A stretch of DNA of 64,000 nucleotides from Marinobacter similis (GTDB lineage: Bacteria; Pseudomonadota; Gammaproteobacteria; Pseudomonadales; Oleiphilaceae): positions 434,001-498,000 of the forward strand of contig NZ_CP007151.1 of assembly GCF_000830985.1 (NCBI RefSeq), in the 5' to 3' direction. Positions 49,945 to 57,972 of the stretch are shown here, piece after piece; position 1 is the first letter of the stretch; every line of letters begins with the position of its first letter. The notes beneath the pieces are model-generated. The model worked only from the letters and a program-made list of their open reading frames with translations, made no database searches and was not told the DNA's origin. The position numbers were made by a program, and so were the translations under genes.

Positions 49945-50820
49945 GTGTCCACGAAACTGAATCTTCCATCAATGAACGGGTTACGTGCTTTCGAATCCGC
50001 CGGCAGACACCTAACGTTTCGTGCAGCAGCAGAGGAGCTTGGGGTCACTCAAGGTGCCGTCGCCCAGCAGGTGCGAGGATTAGAGAGCGATCTGGGCATT
50101 CGGCTTTTCCTCAGAGAATCTCGCGGTTTAGCACTGACCGCTCAAGGCCGTGACTACCATGCAGCCGTGTCCCGTTCTCTGGCCCAAATTTCGAGTGCAA
50201 CTGAGCGCCTGCTACCTTCGCCTTCAAAAGTCACGATCAGCGCAACGCCGACATTTGCTTCCAAGTGGCTAATTCCACGCCTTGCCGAGTTCACCGAACA
50301 GCACTCAGATATTGATCTGCGCGTTACCGCAACTGAAAAAGTACTGAGCTTTCACACAGACGGAATAGATTTGGCGATTAGACAGGGGGAACCACCGCCA
50401 AGTGCCTACCATACAACTCACCTGCTCTTTCCACAGGAAATTGTTGCGGTGTGCTCACCTGCTCTATTTACTGACGGGCCAAAGCGATTAACTTTGGGTG
50501 AGCTTGCGAACTTTCCGCTCCTCCACGACACACACGATTTATGGCCCTCATTTCTTGAAATGCTTGGCGGACCAACAACGTCTCAGATTAGAGGGCTACG
50601 GCTCAGTCAGACAACGTTATGCATTGATGCCGCTTTGGCGGGACAAGGTGTTGCATTGGCAAGTCGGTTCTTGGTCGAGCGCGATCTTAACGACGGTCGG
50701 CTAATGCAGCCGGTTCTTGAGACGCTTAAGGGAGAGCAGAATTTCTATCTCTTGGCGCCTCGTCACGATCATTCCGTAGCGGCAAAAACAGTTAGTAATT
50801 GGTTAAAGAAGCATGTCTAA
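49945..50820 (+). CDS. LysR-family regulator, GcvA-like
   Basis: This intact 291-residue regulator starts at GTG 49945 (MSTKLNLPSMNGLRAFESAG). The helix-turn-helix LTFRAAAEELGVTQGAVAQQ and the effector stretch ISATPTFASKWLIPRLAEFT place it in the GcvA/AmpR-like subgroup. The probable target is the divergent small membrane protein. Confidence 0.9.
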   Translation: MSTKLNLPSMNGLRAFESAGRHLTFRAAAEELGVTQGAVAQQVRGLESDLGIRLFLRESRGLALTAQGRDYHAAVSRSLAQISSATERLLPSPSKVTISATPTFASKWLIPRLAEFTEQHSDIDLRVTATEKVLSFHTDGIDLAIRQGEPPPSAYHTTHLLFPQEIVAVCSPALFTDGPKRLTLGELANFPLLHDTHDLWPSFLEMLGGPTTSQIRGLRLSQTTLCIDAALAGQGVALASRFLVERDLNDGRLMQPVLETLKGEQNFYLLAPRHDHSVAAKTVSNWLKKHV

Positions 50821-50836
50821 CTCATTGATTAAAAGA

Positions 50837-51235
50837 TCATAGGTGGCCCTTCAAAACTTCTTCGGCCCGGACACTCGCTTCATGCCTGGAAGAAACCGTC
50901 TCGGCCGGGGCACCACTGTTATCGTAGATTTGGATCAGTTGCTCGATAACGTCTTTTGGAATTCCCGGAGCCAGGATAATCACCTGCCGGATCATGCCAC
51001 GCCTCACCGACCACTCGGCAATGTCCTTTCGGATATGCTTCAACTCGTCGGCGTACAACAAGCCCAAGAGATCGGACGTTTCGACGTAGTCAGTAAAGTC
51101 GATGATTTTGACCCACTCTCGGTGCGGGTGGTGGTTAACCATGGATTGGTAGGCGAGAAGATAATCGCTGACGCTGGTCTTCGCCCAGGTTCTGAAGAGA
51201 GTTACGACTAAGCTTTTGCCTTCCCACACAATCAT
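50837..51235 (-). CDS. Hypothetical protein, possibly SpoIIAA/STAS-like
   Basis: This 132-residue soluble protein has pattern strand-helix-strand (GKSLVVTLFRTWAKTS; WVKIIDFTDY; RQVIILAPG). That recalls the SpoIIAA-like fold, but similarity is weak and I would not rely on it. The frame continues upstream past the ATG at 51235, and the ribosome site is poor. It is convergent with the GcvA-like gene, 16 bp apart. Confidence 0.55.
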   Translation of the reverse strand: MIVWEGKSLVVTLFRTWAKTSVSDYLLAYQSMVNHHPHREWVKIIDFTDYVETSDLLGLLYADELKHIRKDIAEWSVRRGMIRQVIILAPGIPKDVIEQLIQIYDNSGAPAETVSSRHEASVRAEEVLKGHL

Positions 51236-51353
51236 GGTTCTTGGGCCTGTGGACGAGTCGTCAAAGATCCGTCTTATTATACGCTTGGACCAGGCAATCT
51301 GCTTGCATCTGATACCGCGTCATTTCACAACCAGATACAGGAGAGAGTGAGAT

Positions 51354-51377
51354 GAGAGCGGCAATTTAGCCGCTCTC
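51354..51377 (-). terminator. Hairpin downstream of mqo
   Basis: GAGAGCGGC (51354-51362) and GCCGCTCTC (51369-51377) form a perfect 9-bp stem with a 6-nt loop, 10 bp after the mqo stop. It lacks a T-run, so it may be a 3'-end stabiliser or a weak terminator. Confidence 0.6.
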
Positions 51378-51387
51378 CGGCAGGATT

Positions 51388-52850
51388 TTACTGTTCGGCG
51401 GGCTGACGAATCCCAAGGGTTTTGTTCGCCGAATCACGAACCTCCCGGTAGCGTTCCGGGTTGTTAATCAGCGTGTCCAGATCATCCTCGGGGAAAATCT
51501 CTTTCTTCTTTTTCTGGGCCTCGTCCTTGGTAAAAATCGATGGCAACAGCTGCTCCAGGCAGCGCAACATAACCTCAGGGGAAACCGAGGCTCCGGGTGA
51601 AGCGCCCAGCAATGTCCCGTAGGTCTTGTCACTGGAAACCAGAATCTCGGTGCCCATCTGCAGATCACCGTCTTTGATGATTTGCACGCGCTGGCCAGCT
51701 TCGATGGCTTTCCAGTTGAACTTCTTGCTCATGCCCGGAGCGAAGCTCTCCAGCTCCTCGAACATGCTCTTCTCGCCTTTGAAGGTCTCAGACACCAGAT
51801 ACTTAACCAGCGGGAAATGCTCCAGGCGACGTTCAGCAGGCCAGGAATGTCATGCAGCCGCATGGATTTGAGGTAATCAAAGAAGCCTCGCCCCTTCTCC
51901 AGCACCGGTTTGAAGGAGGCAAAAGGACCAAACAGCAGATAGTGCTGGCCTTCGGCGACGCGTAAATCCAGGTGCGGTACCGACATAGGAGGCGCACCAA
52001 CGGCGGCTTTGCCATAGGTTTTAGCGCGATATTGCTCGGCCTGTTCCGCGCTGATTGGCGCCTGCAGGAATCGACCGCCGACCGGAAACCCGCTGAAGCG
52101 GCTGCGGAACGGCAGGTGGCTTTTCTTCAATAGCGGGAAAGCACCACCCCCAGCGCCAACAAACAACACGTCGGCACGATGCTGGATTTCCGCCCCGTTC
52201 TGTTCGGCTTCAATCAGCCAGCGTCCAGTGGGGCTGCGGTGGACGCGTTTCACATGAGTGCCATACTCAATTTTGACGCCAAGTTCCTGCACCGCGTGGG
52301 CGGCCATCTGCTCAGTCAAGGCGCCGAAATTGACGTCGGTACCGGTTTCAATCACCGTCGCAGCCATTTTTTGGTCGCGCGGGCGCTCTTCCATCAGGTA
52401 CGGGATCCAGCTCTTGATCTCGTCGAAATCCTCGGAGAACTGCATGTTTTCGAAGAAATGATGGGCTGACATTTCTTTGAATCGCAGTCTCAGCTCTTCA
52501 ATCGATGCCTCAGACACAATCGTGCAGTGCTTGGTGCGGTTGATGAAGCTCTTGGGGTCTTTGATAGCGCCCTTTTCGATGAGGTGTGCCCAGAACTGCT
52601 TGGCAATATTGAACTGAGCGTGGATTTTTAAAGCCTTCTCAACCGAAATAACCTCTTCATCCACGGGGGTGTAGTTGAGCTCGCAGTTGGCCTCGTGGCC
52701 GGTACCCGCGTTGTTGAATACCCAGGAATTACCCGCCCCGGCATGATCCAGTCGTTCCAGAATGGTCACGTCCAGCTCGGGAGCCATCTCTTTCGCCAAG
52801 GTGGCGAGAGTGGTGCCCATAATACCCGCGCCGATGATGATCAGGTTCAT
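51388..52850 (-). CDS. mqo: Malate:quinone oxidoreductase (frameshifted)
   Basis: This peripheral membrane FAD enzyme oxidises L-malate to oxaloacetate and reduces quinone, in the citric acid cycle. The FAD-binding start is MNLIIIGAGIMGTTLATLAK; NNAGTGHEANCELNYTP is a family signature. One C is missing near 51830: IPGLLNVA should continue LEHFPLVKYLVSETFKGEKS. Repaired length is about 487 residues, normal for Mqo. Confidence 0.93.
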
Positions 52851-53045
52851 AAACTTTATCCATCCGCCTGAATTTTTTGAGTTTGGTCCACGAAGGAGCC
52901 GTGCTAGAAAGTGCTAGTACCCGAAGGTACCATGCTTCGGCCATTCTCAGGGAACCTGATATGGCCGATACCCCAACAGCAACCAAACCACTTCGAAAAC
53001 CGGGCGTAGAACTGTAGTGACCAGAGTCAGGAACAACTTCTCACC

Positions 53046-53954
53046 ATGACCATTCCGCTGGTGTACCACCCGGATTACAGTTTCCCATTTCCTCCCCGCC
53101 ATCGCTTTCCCATGGAGAAGTTTGCGCGATTGGCTGCCTACCTGCGTGGCCAGAATATCCTGACACCGGGCAACTGCTATCGTCCAGGCCCCTGCCGCCA
53201 GCAATGGCTGACACAAACGCACTGCCCCGAGTACCTCCAGCGCTTTTACCGCAACACTCAGTCCGACAAAGAGCGTCGGCAAATGAACCTGCCCTGGAGC
53301 GAGGGACTGGTAAAGCGGACCTTTCTGGCTCCCTCCGGTACTGTGCTCACAGCTCAGCTTGCCCTGCAGCATGGCGTTGCCTGCCATTTGGCTGGTGGCA
53401 CCCACCACGCCCATCACGACTACGCCTCGGGCTTTTGCATCCTCAACGACTTGGCCATTGCCGCAAACGTGCTGGCTCGGCAGAACGAAGGTCTTCAGGT
53501 GTTGGTGTTTGATTGCGACGTGCACCAGGGCGATGGCACCGCGGCTCTTCTCCAGAACGAACCCCGCGCATTCACCTGTTCCATCCACTGCAAACAGAAC
53601 TTCCCCTTCATCAAAAAACAGAGTGACTGGGACGTAGAGCTACCCGCCGCCACCCAAGATGAAGCCTATCTCGATACCGTTCGATCAACGCTGCTGGCGG
53701 CTATTGAACAGGTACAGCCCGACATTGTGCTCTATGACGCCGGTGTCGACGTGTTCGAAGGCGATCCGCTCGGCCAGCTGCGAATCACCGAATCCGGCAT
53801 ACGGCAGCGGGACAACCTGGTGTTGAGTGAGCTCAAAAAAGCACAAATCCCCGTCGCGACAGTGATTGGCGGTGGCTACGACGATGACCGGGCCACCCTG
53901 GCCCGCCGCCATGCCATTGTAATTGAAGAAGCTCAGCGAGTTTTCGGCCGCTAG
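53046..53954 (+). CDS. Histone deacetylase-like amidohydrolase (AcuC/HDAC family)
   Basis: This intact 302-residue zinc deacetylase has a catalytic His pair at H120-H121 (GGTHHAHHDYASGFCILND) and zinc ligands D158, H160 (FDCDVHQGDG) and D240 (EGDPLG). It may remove acyl groups from lysines or polyamines. It sits 174 bp before the bkd operon on the same strand; AcuC in other bacteria deacetylates a metabolic enzyme, so a link to acyl-CoA metabolism is possible but unproven. Confidence 0.9.
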   Translation: MTIPLVYHPDYSFPFPPRHRFPMEKFARLAAYLRGQNILTPGNCYRPGPCRQQWLTQTHCPEYLQRFYRNTQSDKERRQMNLPWSEGLVKRTFLAPSGTVLTAQLALQHGVACHLAGGTHHAHHDYASGFCILNDLAIAANVLARQNEGLQVLVFDCDVHQGDGTAALLQNEPRAFTCSIHCKQNFPFIKKQSDWDVELPAATQDEAYLDTVRSTLLAAIEQVQPDIVLYDAGVDVFEGDPLGQLRITESGIRQRDNLVLSELKKAQIPVATVIGGGYDDDRATLARRHAIVIEEAQRVFGR

Positions 53955-53995
53955 AAATCCTTAAAATCCCGTCACAGGTCTACCCCATTTCGGAA

Positions 53996-54013
53996 GTTTA
54001 CGTTAAGGTAAAC
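53996..54013. promoter_or_regulatory. Palindrome upstream of bkd operon
   Basis: GTTTAC-GTTAAG-GTAAAC is a perfect 6-bp inverted repeat with a 6-bp spacer, flanked by CGGAA (53991) and TTCCG (54017). Its form recalls MerR-family sites such as LiuR of branched-chain amino acid genes; that resemblance is from memory and needs testing. It lies 115 bp before the bkdA1 start. Confidence 0.5.
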
Positions 54014-54074
54014 GTGTTCCGATCCTGACACAGATCTCACCCGATCCGTCAGGCTGTCTTTCGAGACTTTAACT

Positions 54075-54096
54075 ACACTCCCAAAAGGAGTGTTTT
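54075..54096 (+). terminator. Terminator-like hairpin in bkd leader
   Basis: ACACTCC (54075-54081) and GGAGTGT (54087-54093) form a perfect stem with loop CAAAA, then TTTT within 54093-54096. It is only 32 bp before the bkdA1 start, so it may end the deacetylase transcript or act as an attenuator. Confidence 0.5.
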
Positions 54097-54128
54097 GTTC
54101 CTCAGGCCATCACCCCAGGAAGAGGATT

Positions 54129-55312
54129 ATGACAACAACAAAATCCAAAGTTGTGTATTCCCCAGTATTTACCGATGGTGCGGAATTCCGGATTCCCACC
54201 TTCAAGTTACTGAAACAGGACGGGTCACTCTACAAGAGTGCCAAGGCTCCTGATCTTGATAAAGAGAAGGCCCTGCGTATCTACCGGGCCATGGTCACCA
54301 CGCGGATTCTCGACGAGCGCATGCTTGCCGCTCAGCGCCAGGGGCGTTTGAGCTTTTACATGCAGTGCACCGGTGAAGAAGCCGCCGTTATCGGCAGCAC
54401 CGCTGCGCTGGATGATGGTGACATGATCATGGCGCAATACCGGGAACAGGGAGCCCTCGCCTATCGCGGCTTCTCCATCGACGAGTTTATGAACCAGCTG
54501 TTCGGCAACGAGCTGGACTATGGCAAGGGCCGCCAGATGCCCGTTCATTACGGTTCCAAAAAACTCAACTACATGACCATTTCATCGCCCCTGGCCACTC
54601 AGATTCCTCAGCCACCGGCTACGCCTATGGCCAGAAAATGGCGGGCGAAGGTCATTGCACCATTACTTACTTTGGCGAAGGCGCCGCCTCCGAAGGCGAC
54701 TTCCACGCGGCCCTGAACATGGCCGCAGTTCACCGCGTTCCTGTTATCTTCCTGTGCCGAAACAACGGCTATGCCATTTCAACGCCTGCCGCTGAACAGT
54801 TCGCGGCCGATGGTGTTGCGCCCCGGGCCTACGGCTACAAGATGGACGTAATCCGGGTGGACGGTAACGACATCCTCGCCATGTATCAAGCCACTCAGGA
54901 AGCACGCAAGCTCGCGGTAGACCATAACCGCCCCGTGTTGATTGAAGCCATGAGCTATCGCCTGGCGGCTCACTCCTCCTCCGACGACCCTTCAGGCTAC
55001 CGCAGCAAAGACGAAGAGTCCGTCTGGCGCGAGAAAGATCCAATCCTGCGCATGCGCTTGTGGCTGGAAAGCTTGAAGTGGTGGAGCGAGGACGACGAAA
55101 AGCAACTCCAGGAAAACATGCGCCGCGAAGTTCTTGAAACCATGAAGCGCGCCCAGAAGCGGCCACCTCCCGCACTCGATACGCTGGTTACCGATGTTTA
55201 CGACGAAGTTCCGCCGCACCTGGCAGAACAGTTCGAAAAGGTAAAAGCGCACATCCGCAAGTATCCGGATGAGTACCCAAAGAGTGCCGAACACGCGAAG
55301 GGAGGGGCCTGA
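54129..55312 (+). CDS. bkdA1: Branched-chain 2-oxoacid dehydrogenase E1 alpha (frameshifted)
   Basis: This TPP-dependent subunit decarboxylates branched-chain keto acids from Leu, Ile and Val; about 395 residues. ATG 54129 follows AGGAAGAGG. It is close to the mitochondrial BCKDHA type: [43 protein letters not shown] motif [18 protein letters not shown] and the phosphorylation-loop region [12 protein letters not shown] (codons from 54971). One base is missing near 54611 (restored [20 protein letters not shown]). It is the first gene of the operon; bkdA2 starts 1 bp after its stop. Confidence 0.92.
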
Positions 55313-55313
55313 G

Positions 55314-56290
55314 ATGAGTAAGATGAACATGCTCCAGGCCATCAACAATGCCCTGGACACGGCCATGGCCGAAAACGAGAAAGTACTGTGTTTTGGCGAA
55401 GACGTCGGTGTATTTGGCGGCGTTTTCCGAGCCACCAGTAACCTGCAACAAAAGTACGGTAAGGCCCGCTGCTTCAACACCCCATTGGTGGAACAGGGCA
55501 TTATCGGCTTTGCCAACGGCCTGGCCGCGCAGGGCTCGGTGCCCGTGGCCGAGATTCAGTTTGCGGATTACATCTTTCCGGCGTTCGACCAGATCGTTAA
55601 CGAATCCGCCAAGTTCCGGTACCGCTCTGGCAACCTGTTTGATGTAGGTGGCCTGACCATTCGGGCGCCCTATGGCGGCGGTATCGCCGGTGGTCTTTAC
55701 CACTCGCAATCACCGGAAGCCTATTTCGCTCACACGCCCGGTCTGAAGATTGTAGTACCGCGCAACCCCCACCAGGCCAAGGGTCTGTTGCTGGGCGCGA
55801 TTCATGATCCCAACCCTACCCTGTTTTTCGAACCCAAACGGCTGTATCGCGCCTCCGTTGGCGAAGTGCCTGATGAGGATTACCGCCTGCCGCTGGGCGA
55901 AGCCGAAGTAATCAAGGAAGGCTCGGACATTACTCTGCTGGGCTGGGGCGCCAGATGGAAGTGATCGAGAAAGCCGTGGAAATGGCCGAAAAAGAAGGCA
56001 TTTCCTGTGAGGTTATCGACCTGAGAACCATCCTGCCCTGGGACGTGGAAACCGTTGCCAACTCGGTGTTCAAAACCGGACGCCTGGTGGTCACTCACGA
56101 AGCTCCCCTGACCGGCGGTTTCGCCGGTGAAATCGCCGCCACCATACAGGACCGCTGTTTCCTGTATCTGGAGTCTCCGATTGCACGGGTTACCGGGATC
56201 GACACACCGTTCCCGCTGGTGCTGGAAAAAGAGCACCTGCCCAATCACCTGAAGGTCTATGAGGCCATCAGGGCGAGCGTCGATTTCTAG
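55314..56290 (+). CDS. bkdA2: Branched-chain 2-oxoacid dehydrogenase E1 beta (frameshifted)
   Basis: This is the second half of the E1 heterotetramer, about 326 residues. ATG 55314 ([20 protein letters not shown]) follows GGAGGGG. Typical stretches are [34 protein letters not shown] and [19 protein letters not shown]. One C is missing near 55951: GWGA should continue [19 protein letters not shown]. Confidence 0.92.
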
Positions 56291-56316
56291 GCTGGTATCA
56301 GGACAGGAGAGTAACC

Positions 56317-57963
56317 ATGAGCGATTTTATACTGCCCGATATCGGCGAAGGTATCGTGGAATGTGAACTGGTCAAATGGCTGGTCAGTGAAGGTGATCTG
56401 ATCGAAGAAGATCAGCCGGTGGCCGAGGTAATGACCGACAAGGCCCTGGTGGAAATCCCCGCGCCCTACAAGGGCCGTGTAACTCGTCTTTACCACAAGG
56501 AAGGCGACATCGCGAAGGTACACGCCCCGCTGTTTGAGCTGGTTGGCGAAGATGACGAATCCGGCGCTGCCGCCGGGCAATCAAAGCCGGAAGCCAAAGA
56601 GCCTTCAGCGGGAGAAAAGCCGTCAGCGGGTAAAGAGCCCTCAGCGGGAGCAAAGCCGTCTGCCGAGCAAGCGCCCGCGGCCTCCGCAAATCAAGGCGAT
56701 GATGCCACCGAAGACTTTATCCTGCCGGATATTGGCGAAGGCATTGTTGAGTGTGAAGTGGTGGAATGGCGCGTTGCCGAAGGTGACGAGATCGAGGAAG
56801 ACCAGCCCGTGGTCGACGTAATGACCGACAAGGCAATGGTTGAGATCACCGCACCCAAGGCTGGCCGGGTCACCAAGCTTTATCATCAGCAGCAGGAAAT
56901 GGCGCAGGTGCACTCGCCTCTGTTTGCCTTTATCCCTCGCGAGCGCGACGAGCCGGTCGAATCGAAGGCCAAGCCCAGCCAGGCTTCCGCCCAGGATTCA
57001 GCGCCAGCCGCTACGCAGCAACCGGCGGCGGCACAGAGCCGGCAACGCATTCCGGCCAGCCCGGCGGTTCGTCGACTGGTCCGGGAACACAGCCTGAATC
57101 TGGCCGACATCAAGGGTTCCGGCAAAGACGGTCGTGTACTGAAGGCCGATGTGCTGGCCCACCTTGATAGGCCGGCAACGCAGCCCGAAAGCCAGGCAGC
57201 TTCTGCGGAAGCCAAACCGGCACCCGCTAGCGGTCGCCGACAGGCAGCGGGCGAGCAGGAAGTTCGCGTTGAACCGATCAAAGGTATGAAAGCCGCCATG
57301 GCCCGCAACATGGTCACCTCGGCAACCACGATCCCTCATTTCATCTACAGTGAGGACATCGACGTTACCGACCTGTTGGCCCTGCGCGAGAAGCTGAAAG
57401 TAGAGGCCGAAGCCAAAGGCTCGCGCCTCACCCTGATGCCATTCTTTATGAAGGCCATGGCTCTGGCGGTGCAGGATTTCCCGCTGCTGAACAGCCGTGT
57501 TAATGACGACGTCACCGAAATTCACTACCTGTCCCAGTGCAACATCGGCATGGCAGTGGACGGCAAGGCCGGCCTGATGGTCCCCAACGTCAAAGGGGTT
57601 GAAAGCCTCACTATGCTGGGCGTTGCTGACGAAGTGGCGCGGCTGACCGAGGCAGCACGATCGGGCCGGGTCAGTCAGGACGACCTCAAGGGCGGCACCA
57701 TCACCATTTCCAACATTGGCGCATTGGGCGGCACTTACGCCTCACCCATTATCAACGCGCCGGAAGTGGCCATCGTTGCCCTTGGCCGTACCCAGAAGCT
57801 GCCACGCTTCGACGCCAACGGCCAGGTCGTGGAACGGGCTATCATGACGGTAAGTTGGGCCGGTGATCATCGCATTATTGATGGCGGCACCATTGCCCGT
57901 TTCTGCAATCGGTGGAAAAGCTACCTGGAATCGCCGCAGTCGATGCTGCTGCATATGGGCTAA
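56317..57963 (+). CDS. bkdB: Dihydrolipoamide acyltransferase E2 with two lipoyl domains
   Basis: This intact 548-residue core subunit of the branched-chain keto acid dehydrogenase has two near-identical lipoyl domains at residues 1-77 and 131-207 (lipoyl lysines K42 and K172 in VMTDKA). A linker (about 95-116) holds four copies of a PSAG repeat. A peripheral-subunit-binding domain (PASPAVRRLVREHSLNL, near 247) and an acyltransferase domain with H518 and D522 in DHRIIDGGT follow. Most bacterial Bkd E2 proteins have one lipoyl domain. No E3 (lpd) gene follows; a shared E3 from elsewhere must serve. Confidence 0.93.
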   Translation: MSDFILPDIGEGIVECELVKWLVSEGDLIEEDQPVAEVMTDKALVEIPAPYKGRVTRLYHKEGDIAKVHAPLFELVGEDDESGAAAGQSKPEAKEPSAGEKPSAGKEPSAGAKPSAEQAPAASANQGDDATEDFILPDIGEGIVECEVVEWRVAEGDEIEEDQPVVDVMTDKAMVEITAPKAGRVTKLYHQQQEMAQVHSPLFAFIPRERDEPVESKAKPSQASAQDSAPAATQQPAAAQSRQRIPASPAVRRLVREHSLNLADIKGSGKDGRVLKADVLAHLDRPATQPESQAASAEAKPAPASGRRQAAGEQEVRVEPIKGMKAAMARNMVTSATTIPHFIYSEDIDVTDLLALREKLKVEAEAKGSRLTLMPFFMKAMALAVQDFPLLNSRVNDDVTEIHYLSQCNIGMAVDGKAGLMVPNVKGVESLTMLGVADEVARLTEAARSGRVSQDDLKGGTITISNIGALGGTYASPIINAPEVAIVALGRTQKLPRFDANGQVVERAIMTVSWAGDHRIIDGGTIARFCNRWKSYLESPQSMLLHMG

Positions 57964-57972
57964 CGGGCAATC

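Noticed and set aside
52947..53588. Minus-strand open frame of 213 codons opposite the deacetylase gene
   Set aside because: The plus strand encodes an intact zinc deacetylase with all catalytic residues; the reverse frame has no recognisable features.
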